This document shows positions 1 through 5,933 of a stretch of DNA of 9,556 nucleotides, piece by piece. Location: assembly GCA_002296225.1 (NCBI GenBank), contig DBHR01000052.1, forward strand, positions 1 to 9,556. The letters run 5' to 3'. The notes beneath the pieces were generated by a model that was not told the DNA's origin, did no database searches, and worked only from the letters and a program-made list of their open reading frames with translations. This DNA is from Acidobacteria bacterium UBA823. Lineage in GTDB: Bacteria > Acidobacteriota > Vicinamibacteria > Vicinamibacterales > UBA823. The translations under genes and the position numbers were made by a program. Position 1 is the first letter of the stretch; each line of letters opens with the position of its first letter.

Positions 1-895
1 CTTTCGGTCCCGCTGAGGGTGTCAACCGCCACGCCCCAGTAAGTGCAACCCCAGCAACGATGCTGGCAGCGCCGCCAACCTGCGCAGCGCTGATCGACTC
101 TCCAAGCCACAACGCCGCCACTATCATCGCGACGACCGGCACCATATTTGAGTAGACGGAGGTGCGGACACTGCCGATCCGTTGGACCGCCGTGTACCAG
201 ATGAGATAAGCGGCGCACAACGCGAAGACAGCCGAGTACACGAGTCCGACCCAGGCGCCAAGACTGATGGCACGCCAATCGAGCACGAACAGACCAGGCA
301 ACCCCAATGGAACGAAGAGCGCGGTGCCGACTGCCATTGACCAAGCTGTGACCGCCAACGGCGAATATCGTTCGAGCATCGACCGCGCACCCACCGTGTA
401 GATCGCCCAACACCAGACCGCGGCTAGCATCAGGAGGTCCCCGGTCCACGACGCGGTACCCATCTGAGCGCCACGCCCGACGACCAAGTAGACGCCGAGC
501 AAGGACAGCCCGATCCCGAACCAATGTGCTACCGAGGGAGCCTTCCGGCCGCCACCCCACATCAGCACGGTCACGGCAATGGGCGTTGCACCGAGAATGA
601 GCGAACTATTCGCTGCACTCGTGCGTGAAATACCCTCCATGAAGCACACCTGATAGAGCAAATGCCCCACTACGCCGAGCGCGATGATACCGGGCCAGTC
701 GCGGCGGGAAGGTGAGGAGACCCGCGAACCCCTGAGGAGACCCAGGAAAATCAACGACGCGAGCGTCAGGCGAAGCGCGTTGAAGGGAAGCGGTGGAAAC
801 TCGTCGAGGGCAGCCTTGATGACGCTGAAGTTGCTCCCCCAGAAGAGGGTTAGGAGTAACAGCAGTCCGTCGATCGACCCGAACCGAAACGGCAT
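1..895 (-). CDS. EamA-family (DMT superfamily) permease, 3' end cut by window edge
   Basis: Predicted inner-membrane transporter of the drug/metabolite transporter superfamily; the substrate cannot be told from sequence. Reading from an ATG at 893-895, the frame stays open for 298 residues to the left edge, where the stop is missing. Family members are usually about 290-310 residues, so only a few codons are likely lost. Two EamA repeats are visible. The first, about residues 8-140, opens with the typical LFWGSNFSVIKAAL. The second, about 151-290, ends with the typical MVPVVAMIVAALWLGESIS, followed by a Gly-rich last helix. About ten hydrophobic segments are present. There is no good ribosome-binding site before the ATG and no other in-frame start between it and the atpE stop, so it may be translated by read-on from atpE, 50 nt upstream. 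It has no obvious link to ATP synthase and sits where atpF would be expected. Family assignment is firm; function is unknown. Confidence 0.88.
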   Translation of the reverse strand, partial: MPFRFGSIDGLLLLLTLFWGSNFSVIKAALDEFPPLPFNALRLTLASLIFLGLLRGSRVSSPSRRDWPGIIALGVVGHLLYQVCFMEGISRTSAANSSLILGATPIAVTVLMWGGGRKAPSVAHWFGIGLSLLGVYLVVGRGAQMGTASWTGDLLMLAAVWCWAIYTVGARSMLERYSPLAVTAWSMAVGTALFVPLGLPGLFVLDWRAISLGAWVGLVYSAVFALCAAYLIWYTAVQRIGSVRTSVYSNMVPVVAMIVAALWLGESISAAQVGGAASIVAGVALTGAWRLTPSAGPK

Positions 896-928
896 GGGCG
901 GGTGGGGCGAGTCAGCCGTGTAACCCGC

Positions 929-945
929 CCGGCTCGCCTCGCCGG
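929..945 (-). other. Short GC-rich hairpin after atpE
   Basis: Positions 929-933 (CCGGC) and 941-945 (GCCGG) form a perfect 5-bp stem around a 7-nt loop, immediately after the atpE stop codon. In the transcript it is followed by a G-rich stretch, not a U run, so it is not a classical intrinsic terminator. A competing pairing of TAACC (921-925) with GGTTA (944-948) is possible. It could act as an mRNA 3' end stabiliser or a weak attenuator between the atp genes and the permease. This is a weak call. Confidence 0.3.
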
Positions 946-1284
946 TTATCCAGTGAACGGCTTCACGAAGAACAGAATCAGGGCGATGAGTAGCACGTAA
1001 ATCACCAGCGACTCAATCAGCACGAGCCCCAGAATCAACGAAAACCGAATATCCGCTGACGCCGACGGATTTCGCGCAATCCCATTACACGCTGCACTCA
1101 AGCCAATGCCCTGGCCCAATGCCCCGAAAGCGGCTGCGATCGCCAATGCGAACCCAGCCGTAATAACTGACCACTTGACCACCTCAGGGTCTGCACTCGC
1201 CGCTGCTTCCTGCGCGTGTAACGGCGAAAGCAAGCCTACCGCCACCATCCCGAACGTCAGCATCCACACTGCACGTGTATTCAC
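946..1284 (-). CDS. atpE: ATP synthase Fo c subunit (proteolipid) with signal-peptide-like N-terminus
   Basis: Forms the rotating c-ring in the membrane; each copy carries one ion past the a subunit and drives ATP synthesis. The product is 112 residues, longer than the usual 75-90, because residues 1-24 look like a signal peptide: Arg4, a hydrophobic core at 6-19 and a possible cleavage after Leu-His-Ala24. The mature part has the normal hairpin: helix 1 at about 38-68, polar loop ARNP at 70-73, helix 2 at about 79-107. The ion-binding carboxylate is Glu91. Gln58, Ser92 and Tyr96 match the Gln, Ser and Tyr of the Na+-binding site of Ilyobacter/Propionigenium c subunits, counted from the conserved Arg of the loop, but the Thr after Ser is Leu93 here. 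The start is GTG, supported by a perfect AAGGAGG 8 nt upstream. It lies 72 nt after atpB and is the last atp gene in the window. Gene identity is very secure; ion specificity is inference. Confidence 0.96.
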   Translation of the reverse strand: MNTRAVWMLTFGMVAVGLLSPLHAQEAAASADPEVVKWSVITAGFALAIAAAFGALGQGIGLSAACNGIARNPSASADIRFSLILGLVLIESLVIYVLLIALILFFVKPFTG

Positions 1285-1292
1285 GACTACTG

Positions 1293-1299
1293 CCTCCTT
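1293..1299 (-). promoter_or_regulatory. Strong Shine-Dalgarno site of atpE (AAGGAGG)
   Basis: The minus strand reads AAGGAGG, fully complementary to the usual 16S rRNA 3' end, with 8 nt before the GTG start of atpE. It decides that start codon. None of the other genes here has a comparable site. The bases just upstream are AT-rich, which favours an unstructured initiation region. This fits the need for many c subunits per complex. Confidence 0.85.
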
Positions 1300-1356
1300 A
1301 CATTAAACAATGACATCGACCGTGGTTCAACTCTGCCATGGACCTACCGTTCGTAC

Positions 1357-2166
1357 TTACGCGGGCGCTGCCACCGCACCCGCGGGCCCGCGGTCTTCCC
1401 CACCATGATCCTGGTCATGGTCGACGGTCACGGCACCTTGCAGATAAATCATTGTCAGCATGACAAAAATAAACGCCTGCAGGCTACCGGTGACAATGCC
1501 GAGCAACATCATCGGCAAGGGAATGATGAACGGTATCAGACTAAACAAAATCATGATCACCAGTTCTTCGCCGAAGACATTGCCGAACAAGCGAACGGTT
1601 AGCGAGAGCAAACGTGAACAATGGCTGATGACCTCGACTGGAAAATAGATGGGCGCAATCCACACGGGCGCCCCTGGCGGTGCGGCAAAGTGCTTGATAT
1701 ACGCCGCAACACCCTGCTCCTTGACACCATGAAAGTGATAGTACACGAACACCGTAACGGCGCATCCGAGCGTCACATTGATATTGCTCGTGGGAGCCAT
1801 CAGCCCGGGAACAAGCCCCGCTAGGTTGCTCATGAGAATAAAGAGCCCGACCGTGCCGACCAGCGTCGCATACCGGGGTCCCTTGGGCCCGATGATTTCT
1901 TCGAGCAACCCGTAAAGGCCACTGAGACCATCCTCGAGCAAGAGCTGAACACGGCCAGGATTCTCGATACTCAACCGTGATTTCATGAGCGCAGAGCCCA
2001 ACCCAATGGCGAGGACAATAAGGGCGGAAACGACCAGGTAGTTCGGAATCACCTGTTCGGTGTGACTCAGGTCGAACCCTAGGCGGCCGAGCAGTGCGGC
2101 AATGGGCGGCCCGAAAACAGCATTAACGGTGTCGACGAGCCACAAGGGGTGTTCGAGCTGTTCCAT
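1357..2166 (-). CDS. atpB: ATP synthase Fo a subunit
   Basis: Stator membrane subunit that holds the two ion half-channels against the c-ring. The product is 269 residues, normal for the family, with five to six membrane segments. The essential arginine is Arg192 in LTVRLFGN (189-196), followed by GEELVIMIL. The last helix carries SLQAFIFVMLTMIYL (228-242), whose Gln230 matches the conserved glutamine of the E. coli half-channel. Other family marks are SNLAGLVPG (113-121) and PTSNIN (125-130) in the middle helix. The C-terminal tail (249-257) is rich in Asp and His, a stretch not needed for the core fold. The ATG start at 2164-2166 lies 24 nt after the atpI stop, with only a weak GAGA-type ribosome site. 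atpE follows 72 nt downstream. No key residue is missing. Confidence 0.97.
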   Translation of the reverse strand: MEQLEHPLWLVDTVNAVFGPPIAALLGRLGFDLSHTEQVIPNYLVVSALIVLAIGLGSALMKSRLSIENPGRVQLLLEDGLSGLYGLLEEIIGPKGPRYATLVGTVGLFILMSNLAGLVPGLMAPTSNINVTLGCAVTVFVYYHFHGVKEQGVAAYIKHFAAPPGAPVWIAPIYFPVEVISHCSRLLSLTVRLFGNVFGEELVIMILFSLIPFIIPLPMMLLGIVTGSLQAFIFVMLTMIYLQGAVTVDHDQDHGGEDRGPAGAVAAPA

Positions 2167-2190
2167 GCTGTAGAATCTCGGTCGCGGCAG

Positions 2191-2586
2191 TCACGAAGCA
2201 CTTCGACGCCCGACCAGCGCTCGAATGCCTTCGACCGCCGTACCCACTACAATTGCCGACACCCCCACCAGTAAACCCAGTGGCGGCAGGTGCAAGCGGA
2301 CAATCGTAACGTACGCAATTCCGGCGAGTAAAGCGTAACGGCCGAGGACACGCAGCACGAGCCATCCGATCGCGACTGTCGGCCGGGTCGGTGATGATGC
2401 AAACCGGTCGGCGCTGCCCTTGATCGTCCAGTAACTGAGTGCCACCAAGCCACCGCCGACCAGCACTCCGACCACCGGCATCATTTGTCCCGACACGACC
2501 CCTGCAATAGCAGCAAATAGGCCGCAAGCGGCCATGGAATCGCGTTCAATCCTGCGAAGGACCGGGTCGCGTTCCCTCATCATCAT
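2191..2586 (-). CDS. atpI: ATP synthase subunit I-like membrane protein
   Basis: Small membrane protein of the AtpI type, encoded ahead of atpB; in studied bacteria this family helps c-ring assembly or stability. The 131-residue product has four predicted membrane helices at about 17-34, 37-55, 72-95 and 100-120, with basic ends (RERDPVLRRIER at 4-15 and a basic C-terminus). AtpI proteins are poorly conserved, so identity rests on size, topology and position between atpZ and atpB. The first of three consecutive ATG codons (2584-2586) makes the gene overlap the atpZ end by 41 bp. A later ATG at 2533-2535 (Met18) would remove the overlap and still keep all four helices, with AGGA about 14 nt upstream. 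The start is therefore uncertain, but the stop at 2191 is firm. Confidence 0.8.
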   Translation of the reverse strand: MMMRERDPVLRRIERDSMAACGLFAAIAGVVSGQMMPVVGVLVGGGLVALSYWTIKGSADRFASSPTRPTVAIGWLVLRVLGRYALLAGIAYVTIVRLHLPPLGLLVGVSAIVVGTAVEGIRALVGRRSAS

Positions 2587-2824
2587 GCAGATAGGCGGCG
2601 GATACCCTGATCACGTTGAGGATGCCGGCAGTAACACCCAAGAAGAAGAACAGCAGGAACCCCCAAGGAGACGAACCAAGCCAGCGATCCACCACATAGC
2701 CAACACCGGTTCCCATCACAACGGCCAGGACGAATGACAGCCCCACGGCGCTCAGCGCACCAACCGTACGAAACGTTCGTCCGCGTGATTCGCCCAAACG
2801 CCACATGCGTGGCAACCCGTGCAA
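2546..2824 (-). CDS. atpZ: AtpZ-type ATP synthase accessory protein
   Basis: Small two-helix membrane protein of the AtpZ family (F0F1-ATPase subunit, proposed Ca2+/Mg2+ handling). In alkaliphilic Bacillus, AtpZ and AtpI have been linked to divalent cation supply and ATP synthase assembly. The product is 92 residues with helices at about 21-45 and 54-73. The family pattern GYVVDRWLGSSPWGFLL is at 42-58, and a Gly/Asn-containing second helix ends in NVIRV at 70-74. The charged tail (81-92) overlaps atpI. The coordinates use a TTG at 2822-2824; an ATG at 2804-2806 (Met7) gives 86 residues, loses no domain and may be the true start. Neither has a clear ribosome site. The gene lies 18 nt (TTG) or 36 nt (ATG) after nuoN, which ties the atp genes to the nuo operon. 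Confidence 0.85.
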   Translation of the reverse strand: MHGLPRMWRLGESRGRTFRTVGALSAVGLSFVLAVVMGTGVGYVVDRWLGSSPWGFLLFFFLGVTAGILNVIRVSAAYLHDDEGTRPGPSQD

Positions 2825-2842
2825 CAGCGATGGAGGCGCCGG

Positions 2843-4324
2843 TCAGCGGTAGGAAATCGCTTCCGCCGCAGCAACCACTCCGCCAAACGACTGGACCGAC
2901 AATTCAGCGAGCTCGAACAGCGGACGGGGATAGACACCGAAAATGACAGCTCCGGCCAACGCAACGGTCAGGGCCACGACCATAGCCGGGCTTGCGGTAA
3001 TTGGTGAACCCAGGACCTCTTCTCTGATCCACATGAAGACGACGACCCGAACGTAGTAGTAAAGCGAGATAGCGCTGTTGAGCACGCCAATCACGGCAAG
3101 CCAGATGTAACCCGATTCGATCGCAGCGCTGAACAGCCAGAACTTACCCATGAAGCCGGCCGTCGGCGGGATACCACCGAGCGACAGCATAAAGAACAGC
3201 ATCGCACAAGCTGCCACCGGATATCGAAAGTACAGGCCACTCAGATCCTTCAGTTCGTCACCCACGACGTCGTGGCGACGGAGCATCACCACCACGGCGA
3301 ACGCCCCGAGCTGCATGAAGACATACAGCATCAAATAAATCATCAACGCCGTGATACCCCGCGACGAATTCGCCACCACACCAATCAGAACGTATCCCGC
3401 ATGGGCGATTGAGGAATACGCCAGCATCCGTTTGATGTTGCTCTGCGTGAGCGCCGCGAGGTTTCCAACCGTCATCGTCACAACCGCCAGCACCCAGAAC
3501 ATCGGCTGCCAGACCTCGGCCAGAAATGGCAAACCCTCCGTGAAGATCCGCAATAACATCGCGAACGCCGCGGCCTTCGACCCAACGGAGAGAAACGCAG
3601 TGACCGGCGTCGGCGCGCCTTCGTAGACGTCCGGCGCCCACATGTGGAACGGGACCGCGGCGATCTTGAATCCAACGCCGCCCACGACCAGGATCAGCGC
3701 AACGATTAACAGTGCACTACGCTCCTGCGTGGCCAGCACTGTGGCCAACTCCCGCAGATTCGTCGTTCCGGACAGACCGTAAAGCATCGACATGCCGTAC
3801 AGCAGGATCCCCAGCGAAAACGCCCCGAGCAGAAAATACTTTACGGCGGCTTCGTTGGACCGACGGTTCGGTTTCAGAAGGCCGGTCAAGATGTAAAAGG
3901 CCACTGCCATCGTTTCGAGACCGATGAAAATCGTGACGAGGTCAATGCCGCTCGCCATAAACATCATGCCGAGCGTGGCGCAGAGAATTAGGAAGTAGTA
4001 TTCGCCGGCCCGCAACTCCTCGACCTCAATGTATGACGACGACATCAAGACCGTCACGATCGCGGTCAGCAGGAAGATGAGCTTGAAGAAGAACGCGAAC
4101 CCATCGATAGCAAGTAGGCCTCGCGACACAACGACATTGGCATCACTAAACGGGAGGAGCGTCAGCGTAGTCACTAGGAGCACACCGACCGTGAGCCAAC
4201 CTAGCAATGGCCGCTGCTGCCGGGACGTCAAAACGTCAACGACGAGCACCAGTAACGCGCCGCCCGTGAGCACCAGCTCAGGCAGGATGTAGAAAAAATC
4301 CGCCGCAGAAAACCCAGCTGGCAT
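2843..4324 (-). CDS. nuoN: NADH-quinone oxidoreductase subunit N (complex I)
   Basis: Antiporter-like proton-pumping subunit, next to the NuoJ/K/A side of the membrane arm. The product is 493 residues with about 14 membrane helices, normal for the family. Key residues by motif: Glu137 in FIGLETMAVAFYIL (helix 5), Lys220 in GFKIAAVPFHMWAPD (helix 7), Lys250 in SVGSKAAAFA (helix 8) and Lys394 in FMGKFWLF (helix 12). The discontinuous-helix signature PDVYEGAPTPVT is at 231-242. The ATG at 4322-4324 comes 3 nt after the nuoM stop, with GAGAGGG at a workable distance inside the end of nuoM, suggesting translational coupling. The gene ends the nuo run; atpZ starts within 40 nt. Nothing is missing or truncated. 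Confidence 0.97.
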   Translation of the reverse strand: MPAGFSAADFFYILPELVLTGGALLVLVVDVLTSRQQRPLLGWLTVGVLLVTTLTLLPFSDANVVVSRGLLAIDGFAFFFKLIFLLTAIVTVLMSSSYIEVEELRAGEYYFLILCATLGMMFMASGIDLVTIFIGLETMAVAFYILTGLLKPNRRSNEAAVKYFLLGAFSLGILLYGMSMLYGLSGTTNLRELATVLATQERSALLIVALILVVGGVGFKIAAVPFHMWAPDVYEGAPTPVTAFLSVGSKAAAFAMLLRIFTEGLPFLAEVWQPMFWVLAVVTMTVGNLAALTQSNIKRMLAYSSIAHAGYVLIGVVANSSRGITALMIYLMLYVFMQLGAFAVVVMLRRHDVVGDELKDLSGLYFRYPVAACAMLFFMLSLGGIPPTAGFMGKFWLFSAAIESGYIWLAVIGVLNSAISLYYYVRVVVFMWIREEVLGSPITASPAMVVALTVALAGAVIFGVYPRPLFELAELSVQSFGGVVAAAEAISYR

Positions 4325-4327
4325 CGT

Positions 4328-5878
4328 CTACTGCCCTCTCATCAACAGCCCGCTGACGCCGACCTCTACGTTCCGCGGCGCATAGACGGAGTTGACTCGC
4401 GACATGACGTGCGTCACCGACGATTCCAGGCGGCGCAGGAACGGGGCCGGATACAGACCGATCCAGACCGCGAGTACGAGCAATGGCACGAAGGTAGCCA
4501 CCTCGCGCATATTCAGATCGGGCAGCGACTCATTCTTCGGATTGTCAACGTTGCCGAACATGGTGCGCTGGTACAGCCAGAGCATGTAGGCCGCTCCCAG
4601 CACAATCCCGCTGGCCGCCACGGCCGCCCACATCTTGTTCACCACGAACACACCCTGCAAAATCAGGATCTCGCCAATGAATCCGTTCAGCGTCGGCAGC
4701 CCGATCGACGACAGTGTCATGATCAGAAAGATCACGGCATACACCGGCATCACCTTCGAGAGCCCGCCGTACTCACTGATCTCCCGGGTATGCCGTCGTT
4801 CGTACACGATGCCAACGATCAGAAAGAGTGCGCCAGTCGAGATACCGTGATTGAACTGCTGGATGAGGCTACCCGTGATCCCCACCGGTGTCAGCGCGAA
4901 CATCCCCAGCATCACCAACCCCATGTGGCTCACAGAAGAGTACGCCACCAGCCGCTTCCAGTCGCGTTGCGCCAGCGCGACGAGCGCGCCATAAATGATC
5001 CCGATGATCGAGAGCGAGATGATCATCGGTACGAACTCCACAGTCGCCTCGGGCAGAATCGGCAGACTAAAGCGGATGAACCCGTACGTGCCCATTTTCA
5101 AGAGCACGGCCGCCAGAATGACTGAACCGGCCGTCGGCGCGTCGGTATGCGCATCGGGCAGCCAAGTGTGAAACGGGAACATCGGGACCTTGACGGCAAA
5201 GCCCAAGAAAAGTGCGAGAAACACCCACCATTGCAGATCGACCGGCAGACTGAGTTCGTGAAAGCGCGTGATGTCGAAACTGTAGACACCGGTGACCGCC
5301 TGGTGTTCGAAGTAGATCGCAAGGATGCCGAGCAGCATCACGACGCTGCCCACTAGGGTGAACAGAAAGAACTTGATCGCGCTGTACAATCGGCGGTCAC
5401 TGCCCCAAATTCCAATAAGGAAGTACATCGGAACCAGCATGACCTCCCAGAACAAGAAGAACAGAAGGGAATCGAGCGCAACGAAAGCGCCGATCATGCC
5501 CGTCTGGAGGAGCAGCAAGAAGACGTAATACTCCTTCACACGTTCAGTGATGGCGGTCCAGGAAGACAGGATTGCAATTGAACCCATCATCGTCGTGAGC
5601 AACACGAGCAACGCGCTGAAGCCGTCCACGCCAAGAAAATAGTCTGCTCCGATCGATGGGATCCACGGCAGGCGTTCTATGAATTGCCACTGGGTACCCC
5701 GTGGCTCGTACCAAAACCAGAGCGGAAGTGACACAAAGAAACCAATTCCCGCAACAACGTTCGCGATCCACCGGATCATGTCCGTGCTCTGGCGCCTCAC
5801 AAACAGCAGGACGATGGCACCGACCAGTGGCGTGAACAAGATCAGCGATAACAGAGGAAATTCAGCTGTGTTACTCAT
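4328..5878 (-). CDS. nuoM: NADH-quinone oxidoreductase subunit M (complex I)
   Basis: Middle antiporter-like proton-pumping subunit of the membrane arm. The product is 516 residues from the ATG at 5876-5878, within the usual 490-530, with about 14 helices. A GTG at 5897-5899 would add seven residues (MAQCDRF); neither start has a good ribosome site. I prefer the ATG because the hydrophobic first helix follows closely after it, as in relatives. Key residues, numbered from the ATG: Glu145 in FWEVMLVPMYFLIGIWG, Lys230 in FAVKVPMFPFHTWLPDAH, Lys261 in VLLKMGTYGF and Glu403 in NGFIGEILIL. These match the helix 5, 7, 8 and 12 proton-path residues of E. coli NuoM, including its helix-12 Glu in place of Lys. 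It follows nuoL after 34-55 nt and runs almost directly into nuoN. Confidence 0.97.
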   Translation of the reverse strand: MSNTAEFPLLSLILFTPLVGAIVLLFVRRQSTDMIRWIANVVAGIGFFVSLPLWFWYEPRGTQWQFIERLPWIPSIGADYFLGVDGFSALLVLLTTMMGSIAILSSWTAITERVKEYYVFLLLLQTGMIGAFVALDSLLFFLFWEVMLVPMYFLIGIWGSDRRLYSAIKFFLFTLVGSVVMLLGILAIYFEHQAVTGVYSFDITRFHELSLPVDLQWWVFLALFLGFAVKVPMFPFHTWLPDAHTDAPTAGSVILAAVLLKMGTYGFIRFSLPILPEATVEFVPMIISLSIIGIIYGALVALAQRDWKRLVAYSSVSHMGLVMLGMFALTPVGITGSLIQQFNHGISTGALFLIVGIVYERRHTREISEYGGLSKVMPVYAVIFLIMTLSSIGLPTLNGFIGEILILQGVFVVNKMWAAVAASGIVLGAAYMLWLYQRTMFGNVDNPKNESLPDLNMREVATFVPLLVLAVWIGLYPAPFLRRLESSVTHVMSRVNSVYAPRNVEVGVSGLLMRGQ

Positions 5879-5900
5879 AAAGCGATCACATTGGGCCACT

Positions 5901-5919
5901 CGCCGGTGGAACGCCGGCG
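5901..5919 (-). other. Hairpin between nuoL and nuoM
   Basis: CGCCGG at 5901-5906 and CCGGCG at 5914-5919 make a perfect 6-bp GC stem with a 7-nt loop, just upstream of nuoM. There is no U run, so it is unlikely to terminate transcription. It could adjust nuoM translation or protect a processed mRNA end. If real, it fits the ATG start of nuoM at 5878 (22 nt away) better than the GTG at 5899, which would abut the stem. Confidence 0.3.
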
Positions 5920-5933
5920 CGGCCGTGCCCTTG

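Noticed and set aside
684..923. + strand open frame of 79 codons opposite the permease start.
   Set aside because: Lies antisense to the conserved first EamA repeat; Arg/Ser-rich product with no family resemblance.
921..948. Intrinsic terminator at the end of the atp genes.
   Set aside because: A short stem is present but no U run follows in the transcript direction, so termination is not supported; it is kept only as a weak hairpin.
1302..1330. Sigma-70-like promoter upstream of atpE on the minus strand: TTGAAC (1325-1330), 17-bp spacer, TTTAAT (1302-1307).
   Set aside because: The match is fair and the spacing ideal, but transcription would start at about 1294-1296, inside the atpE Shine-Dalgarno site, so it would produce an mRNA lacking that site. 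Chance resemblance in an AT-rich leader is more likely. 5'-end mapping would settle it.
2123..2527. Minus-strand open frame of 134 codons overlapping atpI and the start of atpB.
   Set aside because: Out-of-frame reading of atpI with Arg/Cys-rich, non-membrane content; the atpI frame has clear membrane helices.
4409..5125. Long + strand open frame (238 codons) antisense to nuoM.
   Set aside because: Its product is very rich in His, Arg, Gln and Asp with no recognisable domain, as expected from the complement of a GC-rich membrane-protein gene. nuoM on the other strand is fully conserved.
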